The position numbers and the translations under genes were made by a program. From JAODBJ01 sp963782465 (GTDB lineage: Bacteria > Actinomycetota > Acidimicrobiia > IMCC26256 > PALSA-610): a stretch of DNA of 64,000 bases. How positions within the stretch are numbered: the stretch's first letter is position 1; each line of letters starts with the position of its first letter. The notes under the pieces are model-generated. The model was not told the origin of the DNA. It ran no database searches and worked only from the letters and a program-made list of their open reading frames with translations. This document shows positions 7,925 to 16,904 of this stretch, piece after piece. The stretch lies in the NCBI GenBank assembly GCA_963782465.1, contig CAWAJR010000005.1, positions 620,001-684,000 of the forward strand, written 5' to 3'.

Positions 7925-9025
7925 ATGGCGAACGCCGACAAGTCGCAGAAGACCGAGAAGCCCACTCCAAAGCGCAAGAAGGAAGCGCATGAGAAAGGGC
8001 AGATCGCGCGCACACCGGAACTCGCGACGTGGCTGGGCATGCTCGTGCTCTCGCAGACGATCAAGAGCACCGTCGAGCACGGCGCGAAGACCTTCACCGG
8101 GATGTTGCAGGGCATGGCCCTCGTGATCGCGAAGCCCGATCAGGGATCGGCGAGCCGCTACGCGGCGAAGTCGGCATTGCAGGGTGCGGAGCTCATCGCC
8201 CCGCTGATGCTGGTCTTGATGGGTGTCACGATCGTCGTGTGGCTCGGGCAGGTCGGCTTGAAGCCGAGCCTCAAGCGGCTCAAGCCCGACTTCAGCCGGT
8301 TGAACGCGGCCAAGGGGCTCAAACGGCTCGTGAGCCCGCAGTCGTACTGGGAGGTCGCGAAGTCGATCCTGAAGGTGGCGGTCCTCACCGCGGTCGTCTG
8401 GCCGGCGATCGCGCATGCGTCGAACGTCTTCGCCAGCGGCACCGCCAACTCGTTGAACGAGGTCGCGTCGGTCACCGCGCTCACCGCGCTCTCGGTGCTG
8501 CGCAACGTCTCGGTTGCCGCGTTGATGATCGCGGTCGCCGACTACATCGTGCAGAAACGGCGGGTGAACAAAGAAATCGCCATGACCAAGCAAGAGGTCA
8601 AAGAGGAGTACAAGCGAAACGAAGGGAACCCGGAAATGCGGCGCGCCATCCGGCAGCGCCAGGCCGCGATCGGCCGCAACCGCATGATCGGTCTCGTGAG
8701 CCAAGCCGACGTCGTCGTCGTGAACCCGACGCACTACTCGGTGGCACTGAAGTACGAGGCGACCAAGGGTGCGCCGCAGGTCGTCGCGAAGGGGGCCGGT
8801 GTCATGGCGGCGCGCATCCGGCGCGAAGCCGAAGCCCACGGTGTCCCGATCGTCCACGAACCGGTGCTCACCCGGGCGCTGTACCGCGTGTGCGAGATCG
8901 GCACGCTCATCCCGGCCGAGCTCTACGAGGGTGTCGCCCACCTTCTCGCGTTCGTGTTCAGCTTGCGGGCGAACGGCCGCGCCGAGGGTTACCACGAGAT
9001 GCCCGTGGTGGCGCCGGCCTTCTGA
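7925..9025 (+). CDS. flhB: Flagellar export switch protein FlhB
   Basis: 366 residues. The N-terminus has the expected signature (KTEKPTPKRKKEAHEKGQIA), then four membrane helices, and a soluble C-terminal domain. The autocleavage motif NPTH is intact at residues 267-270 (bases 8723-8734), so the substrate-specificity switch triggered by FliK should work. ATG 7925 is 18 bp after fliR. A 193-bp gap follows before flhA; it shows only a weak hairpin (CGTCG-TTTT-CGACG near 9035) and no gene. Confidence 0.96.
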   Translation: MANADKSQKTEKPTPKRKKEAHEKGQIARTPELATWLGMLVLSQTIKSTVEHGAKTFTGMLQGMALVIAKPDQGSASRYAAKSALQGAELIAPLMLVLMGVTIVVWLGQVGLKPSLKRLKPDFSRLNAAKGLKRLVSPQSYWEVAKSILKVAVLTAVVWPAIAHASNVFASGTANSLNEVASVTALTALSVLRNVSVAALMIAVADYIVQKRRVNKEIAMTKQEVKEEYKRNEGNPEMRRAIRQRQAAIGRNRMIGLVSQADVVVVNPTHYSVALKYEATKGAPQVVAKGAGVMAARIRREAEAHGVPIVHEPVLTRALYRVCEIGTLIPAELYEGVAHLLAFVFSLRANGRAEGYHEMPVVAPAF

Positions 9026-9218
9026 CCTCGGGAACGTCGTTTTCGACGGGTTTGTCCACTCTGCCGGCGGTCGACCTCGCAGCCTGGTCGGCGCGCGCAC
9101 GGCGCGAGAACTGACCGCACAGCGTCCTCAACCCGCAGGTCAAACCGCCGATCAGAAGCCCGGACGCCGTTGACGACGCGTCCACCGCGCGCCATGGACG
9201 GCTCGAGCCCACCTCAGG

Positions 9219-11282
9219 GTGAACGTGAAATCGAACCGCATCGGGCAGATCGCGATCCCGGCCGCAATCGTCGGGATCGTCGTGATGATGGTGGTGCCGT
9301 TACCCACCGCGCTGCTCGACCTGCTCATCGTGACCAACATCGGGTTGGCGGTGCTCGCGTTGCTCGCCAGCATGTTCACGACGCGCGTCCTCGACTTCTC
9401 GATCTTCCCTTCGTACCTCCTCATCGCGACCCTCTTCCGTCTCGCGTTGAACGTGTCGGTCACGCGGCTCGTGCTGCTCAACGGTTACGCCGGCAAGGTC
9501 ATCGAGTCGTTCGGTCACTTCGTGGTCGGTGGTTCCGTGGTTGTCGGCCTCGTGATCTTCCTGATCCTCATCGTGATCCAGTTCATCGTGATCACGAACG
9601 GTGCCGGCCGCGTCGCCGAAGTCGCGGCGCGTTTCACCCTCGACGCGATGCCCGGCAAGCAGATGGCGATCGACGCCGACCTCAACGCCGGCATCATCAA
9701 CGAGGACGAAGCCAAACGTCGCCGCCGGGAGATCGCCGACGAAGCCGACTTCTACGGCGCGATGGACGGTGCATCGAAGTTCGTCAAGGGTGACGCGATC
9801 GCCGCCATCGTGATCGTGCTGATCAACCTGATCGGTGGTTTCGCGGTCGGCATCCTGCAGAAGCACCTGTCGTTCAGCGAAGCGATCAGCCACTACAGCC
9901 TGCTCACCGTCGGCGACGGTCTGGTCTCGCAGATCCCCGCGCTGCTCATCTCGATGTCGTCGGGCCTGATCGTCACCCGCGCCGCGACCGAAGCCGACCT
10001 CGGCACCGACCTCATCCACCAGTTCACGCGCCACAAGCGCACCCTGCAGCTCGCGGGGAGCGCGCTGTGCGGTCTTGCGATCGTCCCGGGCCTGCCGAAG
10101 CCGCCGTTCCTGGTCGTGGGTGGTGCGCTGTTCTTCATCGCCGCCCGCCTCCCGAGCGACGCCGAACTCGCCGCGCAGAAGATGGTCGAGGAGGCCGAAG
10201 CCGCCGCCGCGCCCATGGTCAGCCCGGTCGAGACGCCCGAGACGATCGCCAACGACATGCGGGTCGAGCCGCTCGAGCTCGAGATCGCCTACGACCTCAT
10301 CGATCTCGTCGACCCCGAACGTGGCGGCGACCTCCTCGACCGGGTCCGCGCCCTGCGCCGGAAGCTCGCACTCGAGCTCGGGATCGTCATCCCGCTCGTC
10401 CGCACGCGCGACAACCTCGAACTCCCCGCGCACACGTACGCGATCCGTGTCCACGGCGTCGAGCTCGGCCGCGGTGAAGCGCCCCCCGGTCACGTGCTCG
10501 TGCTCGGCGATTCGGTCAACCTGCCCGGCCTCGCGACCCGCGAGCCGGTGTTCGGGCTCCCGGCGACCTGGGTGCCGATGGAGTTCCGTCACCAAGCTGA
10601 GATCAGCGGTGGGACCGTCGTCGACCGTGCGTCGGTGATCACGACGCACCTCGCCGAGATCGCGCGCCGCAACGCGGGCCGCCTTCTCAGCCGCCAAGAC
10701 GTGAAGATGCTGGTGGAGTTGGTGAAGGAAAGCGACCCGGTCGTGGTCGACGAGCTCAACGCGTCGAACACCTCCGCCGGTGAGGTGCAGCGCGTGCTCC
10801 AGGCGCTCCTCGACGAAGGCGTCGCGATCCGCGACCTCGTCCGCATCTTCGAGGTGATCTCGGAACGGGCGCGGGTCACCAAGGACACCGAGCACATCGT
10901 CGAAGCGGTGCGCGCCGCGCTCGGGCCGGCGATCTCCGCGTCGTACGCGCGGGAAGGCCGCCTGCCGGTGCTCACCCTCGAGCCCCTCATCGAACATTCG
11001 CTCGCGGAGGCGTTGCGACCGAGCGAGAACGGCACCTATCTCGCGCTCGACCCGAACGTCGCCGAGGCCCTCGCGATGGCGGTTGCCCGCGACGCCGAAG
11101 CGGCCGAACAGCGGGGCATCGAAGCGGTGCTCGTGTGCGCCGGGCAGCTCCGCCCGGCGTTGCGCCGGCTGCTGCGCGCCGCGGCACCGCGACTCCCGGT
11201 TCTCGCGTACACGGAGCTCGGTTCGCAGCTCGAGCTCGACACCATCGGGGTGGTGAACCTTGGCCAGCCAGCGGCGGTTTGA
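9219..11282 (+). CDS. flhA: Flagellar export motor protein FlhA
   Basis: 687 residues, the normal FlhA size. The N-terminal half has about eight membrane helices with the FHIPEP-family motifs (ATLFRLALNVSVTRLVLLNG, GDAIAAIVIVLINLIGGF, DGLVSQIPALLISMSSGLIV). The C-terminal half is the cytoplasmic nonamer-forming domain (YAIRVHGVELGRGEAPPG onward). GTG 9219 is used; GTG 9225 two codons later is possible. FlhA couples the proton gradient to export and docks chaperone-substrate complexes. Its last 23 bases overlap the TTG start of the next gene, indicating coupled translation. Confidence 0.95.
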   Translation: MNVKSNRIGQIAIPAAIVGIVVMMVVPLPTALLDLLIVTNIGLAVLALLASMFTTRVLDFSIFPSYLLIATLFRLALNVSVTRLVLLNGYAGKVIESFGHFVVGGSVVVGLVIFLILIVIQFIVITNGAGRVAEVAARFTLDAMPGKQMAIDADLNAGIINEDEAKRRRREIADEADFYGAMDGASKFVKGDAIAAIVIVLINLIGGFAVGILQKHLSFSEAISHYSLLTVGDGLVSQIPALLISMSSGLIVTRAATEADLGTDLIHQFTRHKRTLQLAGSALCGLAIVPGLPKPPFLVVGGALFFIAARLPSDAELAAQKMVEEAEAAAAPMVSPVETPETIANDMRVEPLELEIAYDLIDLVDPERGGDLLDRVRALRRKLALELGIVIPLVRTRDNLELPAHTYAIRVHGVELGRGEAPPGHVLVLGDSVNLPGLATREPVFGLPATWVPMEFRHQAEISGGTVVDRASVITTHLAEIARRNAGRLLSRQDVKMLVELVKESDPVVVDELNASNTSAGEVQRVLQALLDEGVAIRDLVRIFEVISERARVTKDTEHIVEAVRAALGPAISASYAREGRLPVLTLEPLIEHSLAEALRPSENGTYLALDPNVAEALAMAVARDAEAAEQRGIEAVLVCAGQLRPALRRLLRAAAPRLPVLAYTELGSQLELDTIGVVNLGQPAAV

Positions 11283-12906
11283 GGGTCCGGTCCTCGAGGA
11301 CCTGCTCGACCAGGTGCGCGGCGACGCCGGCCCCGGCGCGCAGATCGTCGCCGCGAACCGCGTCCGCAAGGGTGGCCTCGGCGGGTTCTTCACGCGCGAG
11401 TACTTCGAGGTGATCGTCGACGTGCCCGACGTCGACCTTTCCGAAGACCGTCCCGGGCCGGCCCGGTTCGACACGTCCGGTTCCTTCGAGACGGTCGACG
11501 ACGACGAAACCTCGCCGCCCGCGACACGCCGAAGCCTGCGATCGCGGGGCGGCCGCGCGGCCCGCGCCGCGGCCCCCGAACCGGCCCCGGCGCCGCCGGC
11601 GGCGAACACCACCGGTACCCGCCGCGTCCCCGCGTCGATCCTCGACCTCGCCGAAGCGGTGAACAACAGCGAGCGGTTCTCGTCGCGAGCCGATCAGGGC
11701 GACTCGAGCGACGTCATCGACCTCGTCGAACCGCCGGTGCTCTCGACCGAGTCGACCCGCTTCGCGTCGATCCTCGAACGCATCTCGCACGAAGTCGACG
11801 CGATGAACAGCCCCGCCGCCGACGTCGACGACGACGAGTTCGATGCCGGCACCGAGTACGACGACGAGCACGACGGCGAGCACGACGACATCCGGGTCGA
11901 GACGCGAGCGGTCGCGTTGCCGCCCGCGGAGGTGCGCCCCGAAGCGCTCCGTCCCGAACCGCCCCGACACGAAGCACCCCGGCCCGAAGCACCCCGCCCC
12001 GAAACGGCGCGGCCCGAAACGGCGCGCTCGGCGCGTCCGCGCCTCTCCCCCGGCGACGGCATCGCCGAAGAGGTGCGAGAGCGCCTGGGAACGGTGGCCG
12101 ACAACGCGCGGCGCACTGCGACCGCGGCGCGGATCACCTCCGACCCCGATTCGTTCGACACGCCCGCACCCGCACCCGCGTTCACCCCGACCGCGTTCGG
12201 CGCGCTCCCCGATGCCCCGCGGCCCGCGACCTTCCGCCGGGTCCCCCGGACCGAAGCCGTCATCGAACGTCCCGAAACCGCGCTCGCCCGCCTGGGCCTG
12301 CCCGCCCGGCTCGTCCCGCGCGGCGCGACCCCGAGCCAGTTGCGCGGCGCGCTGATCGAATCGCTCTCCGACCTTCCTGCCGTGCCCGCCGTACCCGACG
12401 CGACCGGTGTCGTGATCGCGGTCGTCGGCGTCGGCGCATCGGCGGTGCTGCTCGCACGCGAGCTGTGCGCCGAGTACGGCTACGACGAAGACCGCGTGGT
12501 GCTCGCGACCCAAGAGCCGCTCGGTGCCGGCGTGCCCGCGTGGCTGCAGATCTGCGACCGGGGTACCGCCGAGGAACGGCGCCGGAGTTGGCGGCGACGC
12601 ACCATGCCGACCTTCGTCGCGGTCAACCTGGGTGCCGGCCGAGGCGGCCTGGCCTGGGCGCGCGAGATCCTCGACCATCTCGAACCGACGATCGCCTGGT
12701 CGATCGTCAGCGCCGGTTGGAAGACCGAAGACGTGCGCGACTGGATCGAGCGTCTCGGTGGCGTCGATGCGCTCGCGCTCACGCAACTCGACGACACGGT
12801 CAGCCCGGCCGCGGCGCTCGAACTCGGTGTGCCCATCGGTCGCCTGAACGGCCGGGTTGCCACCCCGATCGCGTGGGCCGAACTCCTGACCGGTCGCATG
12901 CCATGA
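11260..12906 (+). CDS. FlhF-like protein with degenerate nucleotide-binding domain
   Basis: 548 residues from TTG 11260; an in-frame TGA at 11254 makes this the only usable start. Residues 2-55 resemble the FlhF N-terminus (RRFEGPVLEDLLDQVR, then RVRKGGLGGFF). Residues about 70-340 are a disordered acidic and Pro-rich linker with Glu-Ala-Pro-Arg-Pro repeats. The C-terminal about 170 residues align in layout with the SRP-type GTPase of FlhF, but the P-loop position reads VVGVGASAVLLAREL (about 388-402) with no GK[ST], so GTP binding is doubtful. FlhF proper sets flagellar site and number. Position directly after flhA supports the family call; activity is uncertain. Confidence 0.7.
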   Translation: MASQRRFEGPVLEDLLDQVRGDAGPGAQIVAANRVRKGGLGGFFTREYFEVIVDVPDVDLSEDRPGPARFDTSGSFETVDDDETSPPATRRSLRSRGGRAARAAAPEPAPAPPAANTTGTRRVPASILDLAEAVNNSERFSSRADQGDSSDVIDLVEPPVLSTESTRFASILERISHEVDAMNSPAADVDDDEFDAGTEYDDEHDGEHDDIRVETRAVALPPAEVRPEALRPEPPRHEAPRPEAPRPETARPETARSARPRLSPGDGIAEEVRERLGTVADNARRTATAARITSDPDSFDTPAPAPAFTPTAFGALPDAPRPATFRRVPRTEAVIERPETALARLGLPARLVPRGATPSQLRGALIESLSDLPAVPAVPDATGVVIAVVGVGASAVLLARELCAEYGYDEDRVVLATQEPLGAGVPAWLQICDRGTAEERRRSWRRRTMPTFVAVNLGAGRGGLAWAREILDHLEPTIAWSIVSAGWKTEDVRDWIERLGGVDALALTQLDDTVSPAAALELGVPIGRLNGRVATPIAWAELLTGRMP

Positions 12907-13259
12907 CGCGCAGTCCCGAGACCTCCGCGCCCCAGGGTGGCGGCCGAACAGCCTTGGATCCCGCGTTGCTCTTCGGGATCAGCCTGTTGCTCTCACTCCT
13001 CCTGTGGTGGCCGTCGTTGCAGGGCGCGCTCGACGGCAGCCTCGACATCACGGTCGCGGGCCTGCGCTACCTCGCGGCCCTCGGCCTGAGCTGGCTGGCC
13101 GTGTTCGGCATCGGCACGCTCGTCGCGGGGTACGCGCACGACTCGGCCCCGACGCCTCCGGCCCTCCCGCCGAGCCCGGTCCAGCACCCGCTGCGCCGCG
13201 CCGAAGACGGCGAGGCTTCCACGGCCGACGACGCGGCGCCCGAACAACCGGCGGCTTGA
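12903..13259 (+). CDS. Small two-helix membrane protein at end of flagellar operon
   Basis: 118 residues; ATG 12903 overlaps the preceding stop (ATGA). Two membrane helices are visible (about residues 20-40, LLFGISLLLSLLLWWPSL, and 52-77), followed by a Pro/Glu-rich cytoplasmic-looking tail. I do not recognise the family. Its coupling to the FlhF-like gene suggests a role in flagellar placement or membrane anchoring, which is inference only. Confidence 0.7.
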   Translation: MTRSPETSAPQGGGRTALDPALLFGISLLLSLLLWWPSLQGALDGSLDITVAGLRYLAALGLSWLAVFGIGTLVAGYAHDSAPTPPALPPSPVQHPLRRAEDGEASTADDAAPEQPAA

Positions 13260-13280
13260 GCACACCGGGTTCGGCGGCGA

Positions 13281-13766
13281 TCAGCCGACGAGCACCGTGA
13301 GCAACCCCGACCCGTAATCTTCGACTTCCACCTCGAAGTCACGCCGCGCCCTGGGCGTGTGCAGCAGGAGGGCCGTGTCGCCCGGAAGCTGCGACGGCAG
13401 CGTGTGGACGTCACGGAACTTCACGTGCGCGGTGTCGGGCGTGTTGAACAGCGTGGTCAGCACGTTGACGACCTCGCGGAAGTTGTCGATGGTCGGCGCG
13501 TCGATGGTCTGCTTCGACACCGCGTCCTCGACCACCGCGGGCGCGACCATCGTCAGCGCGGCGCCGAGCGCGTTGGTGAGGCGGAGGTCGGCCACGCAGA
13601 TGACGCCGATGGCGCCCGGCGCGGCCTCGTAGTCGGCGCACGCCCCCGGTCGTGCGCCTTCGAGGTCGACCGCGGCCGTGCGGGCGACGGTGACCGCACG
13701 TCCCATGAGGTCGGTCAGAACCTCGCGAACTCGTTCTTGAGCGGGGAGGGGAAAGTTGGTGGGCAT
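13281..13766 (-). CDS. CheC/CheX-like protein with chemotaxis phosphatase signature
   Basis: 161 residues from ATG 13766 (start MPTNFPLPAQ). A helix contains D94-N-F-R-E98-V-V-N101, and a proline stands exactly 22 residues after the Asn (P124). This matches the D/S-X3-E-X2-N-X22-P signature of the CheC/CheX/FliY phosphatases that hydrolyse CheY-phosphate. Overall size and alpha/beta pattern fit a single CheX-type domain, but the rest of the sequence is not one I recognise. The gene lies 135 bp downstream of a receiver-domain gene on the same strand, beside the flagellar operon, so dephosphorylating that receiver is the natural hypothesis. Confidence 0.65.
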   Translation of the reverse strand: MPTNFPLPAQERVREVLTDLMGRAVTVARTAAVDLEGARPGACADYEAAPGAIGVICVADLRLTNALGAALTMVAPAVVEDAVSKQTIDAPTIDNFREVVNVLTTLFNTPDTAHVKFRDVHTLPSQLPGDTALLLHTPRARRDFEVEVEDYGSGLLTVLVG

Positions 13767-13861
13767 CCAGCGCTCCTCGTAGCCGTCGCGCGCGATGCGC
13801 TGACAATTGGAGAATCGGGCGCGCGGAACGTGACCTTGAGGGGCCGCCTGCCCGTTCTTCC

Positions 13862-13897
13862 CCCGCACCGGCGCCCGGCGCGGCCCGCCGGTGCGGG
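13862..13897 (-). terminator. Stem-loop between receiver gene and CheX-like gene
   Basis: CCCGCACCGGC (13862-13872) pairs perfectly with GCCGGTGCGGG (13887-13897) across a 14-nt loop. It begins five bases after the receiver stop on the minus strand. No T-run follows. It may terminate or attenuate transcription before the CheX-like gene. Confidence 0.5.
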
Positions 13898-13901
13898 AAC
13901 G

Positions 13902-14261
13902 TCAGGCGGCGAGGTGCGCGCTGAGCCGGCGGCGCAGGTCCTCGCCGGTGAACGGCTTCGCGACGCAATCGTCGGCGCCGGCGGCCCGGGCCTGGTCGGC
14001 GGCGTCGGCCACCGCCGACGGGGCGAGCACCACGAGCGTCGCCGTTTCGCCCTCGGCGCGCAGGCACGACACGAGATCGAGGGCGTTGCCGTCGGGCAGT
14101 CGCCAGTCGACGATCACGATGTCGGGACGCCCGTCGACGGCGGCCACCCGGGCACCCGTGGCGTCGGCGACCTCGGTCACATCCGTGAACCCGGCCTCGA
14201 TGAGGAGGCGGCGCAGGATGGTCCGCATGGCACGGGAGTCGTCGACGATGAGGGCTCGCAC
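13902..14261 (-). CDS. CheY-like single-domain response regulator
   Basis: 119 residues from GTG 14261, with AGG seven bases upstream; the frame is open to an ATG at 14312 but the domain starts at VRALIVDDS. Receiver landmarks: acidic pair D7-D8, phosphoacceptor D52 (VIVDWRLP) and K102 (AKPF). The position normally Thr/Ser in the switch region is Ala80 (VVLAPSA), which would alter signal output. There is no output domain, as in CheY. Lying between the flagellar operon and the CheX-like gene, it probably reports to the flagellar switch, although FliM here lacks the usual CheY-binding peptide. Confidence 0.85.
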   Translation of the reverse strand: MRALIVDDSRAMRTILRRLLIEAGFTDVTEVADATGARVAAVDGRPDIVIVDWRLPDGNALDLVSCLRAEGETATLVVLAPSAVADAADQARAAGADDCVAKPFTGEDLRRRLSAHLAA

Positions 14262-14401
14262 GGCACACCTGCTCGGCAACACCGCCGCGTTCCTGAGGTG
14301 AACGGGGGACACGGCGGGAAACGGCGGGAATAGGTGTGCGCGCGGGGCGTTGGCGGGTGGGAATCCCCCGGGCGCGGCCTCATTGTCCCTCTACTCGGGC
14401 T

Positions 14402-14425
14402 TGACTACTCACGTTAGAGTAGTCA
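14402..14425. promoter_or_regulatory. Probable PadR operator: 9-bp perfect inverted repeat
   Basis: TGACTACTC (14402-14410), six-base spacer, GAGTAGTCA (14417-14425), ending three bases before the padR ATG. PadR regulators bind dyads of this kind and usually autoregulate. So close to the start codon, the site would overlap the transcription start, and the mRNA may be nearly leaderless. Confidence 0.75.
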
Positions 14426-14428
14426 CGA

Positions 14429-14989
14429 ATGAACGGGACGCAGCTGTTCGTGCTCGGTGTGCTCGCGAGGCGGGGCCCGATGCACGGCCACCAGATCCGG
14501 CGCGAAGCCCAGATCGACCACACCGAACGCTGGACCGAGATCAAGGTCGGGTCGCTCTACGCCGCGCTGCACCGCCTGGCCGACGAAGGGCTGATCGAAG
14601 CGGTACGCACCGAGCAGGAAGGCAACCTGCCGACCCGCACCGTCTACGGCATCACCGCCGAGGGCCGGCGCGAACTGCACGTGGTACGCGACAAGACGCT
14701 GCGCCACGCGCAGATCTCGCCCGACCCGTTCGAGCTCGCGCTGCAGTACAGCGCCGACGTCGACGAAGAGATCCTGCGCGCGATCCTCGAAGAACGACGC
14801 CACGCGTTGATCGGCGACCTGCAGACGTCGCGCCACCTCTACGACGCCGCGCAACCGTACGTGAACGACATCGAGCGCATGATCATGCGGCATCGCATCA
14901 TGCGCGTCGAAACCGAGATCTCGTGGCACGAGGAACTCCTCGACCAACTGACGAAGATGCTCGCCGACGCTCGAGACGAGGGATCATGA
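14429..14989 (+). CDS. PadR family transcriptional regulator
   Basis: 186 residues. The winged-helix domain is at the N-terminus (GTQLFVLGVLARRGPMHGHQ, IKVGSLYAALHRLADEGLIE, TVYGITAEGRREL), followed by the coiled C-terminal dimerisation region. Immediately upstream is a 24-bp dyad. The stop overlaps the start of an ABC exporter ATPase (ATGA), so the regulator very likely controls its own exporter operon. The inducer is unknown; in related loci it is often the exported drug or lipid. Confidence 0.92.
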   Translation: MNGTQLFVLGVLARRGPMHGHQIRREAQIDHTERWTEIKVGSLYAALHRLADEGLIEAVRTEQEGNLPTRTVYGITAEGRRELHVVRDKTLRHAQISPDPFELALQYSADVDEEILRAILEERRHALIGDLQTSRHLYDAAQPYVNDIERMIMRHRIMRVETEISWHEELLDQLTKMLADARDEGS

Positions 14990-15990
14990 CCACCACCACC
15001 GGCACCGCCGCCACCGGGCGCGACGCAGCGCACTATCAGCCGGGCGACGACGTCATCCGTACCGTCGACCTCACCAAGGTGTACGCCAACGCCGACTTCA
15101 AAGCGGTCGACGCGCTCAATCTCAGCGTGCACCCGGGCGAGATCTTCGGGCTGCTCGGGCCGAACGGCGCCGGGAAGACGACCACCGTCGGCGTGCTCAC
15201 CACCCGGGTCGTCCCGACGTCGGGAACCGCGTACATCGGCGCCGTCGACGTCGTCGCGCACCCGGCCCTCACGAAGCAGCTCATCGGTGTGGTGTCGCAA
15301 CAGAACACACTCGATCGCGCCCTCACCGTCTTCGAGAACCTTTACATGCACGGCCGCCTGTTCGGCGTCCCGGCCCGTGAAGCCCGCGCGACGGCCGACG
15401 AGTTGCTCCACCAGTTCCATCTCACGAACTGGGCGAAGCAGAGCGTCTACACCCTTTCGGGCGGCATGGCGCAACGGCTCATGGTGGCGCGGGCGATCTT
15501 CCACCGGCCCGCGGTGTTGTTCCTCGACGAGCCCACCTCGGGCCTCGACCCGCAGAGCCGGCTCGCGCTGTGGGAGATCCTGCGCGAGCTGAACGACTCG
15601 GGCCAGACGATCCTGCTCACCACCCATTACATGGAAGAAGCCGACCAGCTCTGCAACCGTGTCGCGATCATGGACCACGGCAAGATCCTCGCCCTCGACA
15701 CACCGGCACAATTGAAACGTTCGCTCGGTGCCGACACGATCGTCGTGGTGCGCGCCGACGGCGACGAGGAAACCCTCGCGACGCGACTGCGCGAAGACGT
15801 CGACGGCGTGGTGCAGACCCGCATCGTCGAGGGTGGCGTGGAACTCCAGGTCCGCAACGCACCCCGGCTCGTCCCTCGCATCGTGTCGGCGACCGAGGCG
15901 GCCGGCTTCGACGTCGCCGATCTCTCGGTGTCGGAACCCAGCCTCGAGAACGTGTTCATTTCGCTTACCGGCAAGGAGCTTCGCGACTGA
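14986..15990 (+). CDS. ABC-2 type exporter, ATP-binding protein
   Basis: 334 residues. Walker A GPNGAGKTT (about 61-69), Q-loop, signature LSGGMAQR, Walker B VLFLDEPTSGLD and the H-loop (TTHYMEEAD) are all intact. The C-terminal about 80 residues form the extension typical of DrrA-type drug exporters. Its start overlaps the padR stop and its stop overlaps the permease start, so all three are coupled. It should drive export of a hydrophobic compound, antibiotic or lipid; the substrate cannot be told. Confidence 0.92.
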   Translation: MTTTTGTAATGRDAAHYQPGDDVIRTVDLTKVYANADFKAVDALNLSVHPGEIFGLLGPNGAGKTTTVGVLTTRVVPTSGTAYIGAVDVVAHPALTKQLIGVVSQQNTLDRALTVFENLYMHGRLFGVPAREARATADELLHQFHLTNWAKQSVYTLSGGMAQRLMVARAIFHRPAVLFLDEPTSGLDPQSRLALWEILRELNDSGQTILLTTHYMEEADQLCNRVAIMDHGKILALDTPAQLKRSLGADTIVVVRADGDEETLATRLREDVDGVVQTRIVEGGVELQVRNAPRLVPRIVSATEAAGFDVADLSVSEPSLENVFISLTGKELRD

Positions 15991-16901
15991 TGGTTGCCTC
16001 CACCACTCCCGCGACCACCGCGAACCGCGCCGCGAGTGCCCCCGCGCACGAACGCATCGTCGTCGAACCGGCGCGATCGGCACCGGCGGCGAGCCGGCTC
16101 GCGTTCCGGGCACTGATCCTGCGCGACCTCATCGTGCTGCGCAAGAACATGGGCGAGTTCGTCACCCGCACGCTGGTGCAGCCATTCCTGCTCGTCTTCG
16201 TCTTCCTCTACGTGTTCCCGACGATCGGCCAGGGCGTCGGCGGCGGGGGCGGCGTCAAGGCCGAGTCGGCCTTCGCGTCGGTGCTGGTCCCGGGCGTGAT
16301 CGGGATCAGCATCATGTTCCAGGGCATCCAGGCCGTCGCGATGACGTTGAGCCAGGAGTTCGGGTTCACCCGCGAGATCGAGGACCGTGTGCAGGCGCCG
16401 TGCCCGATCTGGTTGGTCGCGGTCGCGAAGGTGATCTCCGGCGCGGTGCAAGGCGTCATCGCGGCGCTCATCGTGCTCCCCCTCGCCGACGTCGTGCACG
16501 CCCGTGGTGTGCACGCACACCTCGACTACCACTGGTGGGTCATCGTGACGCTCATCCCGCTCGCGTGCGTCACGATGACGTCGCTCGGCCTCCTCCTCGG
16601 CACGAAGTTCGAGCCCCGCAACCTCGGGCTGATGTTCGGTTTCGTGGTGTTGCCCATCACGTTCCTCGGTGGCACCTATTACCAGTGGACGCGTCTCGCA
16701 CCGGTGCGGGTCGGTGGTTTCCACTGGTTGCAGACGCTGGTGCTCATCAACCCGTTGATCTACGTCGCCGAAGGGCTACGGGCGGGGTTCACGACACTGC
16801 CGCACATGCATCTCTACGTCGTGTACCCCGCGCTGATCGGTTTCTGCGCGTTGTTCCTCACGCTCGGGTTGCGCAGCTTCCGTTCCCGCGTGCTGCTCTG
16901 A
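15990..16901 (+). CDS. ABC-2 type exporter, permease
   Basis: 303 residues with a polar N-terminal extension of about 45 residues, then six membrane helices of the ABC-2 permease fold (LVQPFLLVFVFLYVFPTIGQ; VLVPGVIGISIMFQGIQAVA; ITFLGGTYYQW; INPLIYVAEGLRAG). The start codon ATG 15990 shares its A with the ATPase stop. With one ATPase gene and one permease, the transporter is likely a homodimer of each (DrrA2B2 style). Confidence 0.9.
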   Translation: MVASTTPATTANRAASAPAHERIVVEPARSAPAASRLAFRALILRDLIVLRKNMGEFVTRTLVQPFLLVFVFLYVFPTIGQGVGGGGGVKAESAFASVLVPGVIGISIMFQGIQAVAMTLSQEFGFTREIEDRVQAPCPIWLVAVAKVISGAVQGVIAALIVLPLADVVHARGVHAHLDYHWWVIVTLIPLACVTMTSLGLLLGTKFEPRNLGLMFGFVVLPITFLGGTYYQWTRLAPVRVGGFHWLQTLVLINPLIYVAEGLRAGFTTLPHMHLYVVYPALIGFCALFLTLGLRSFRSRVLL

Positions 16902-16904
16902 TCG

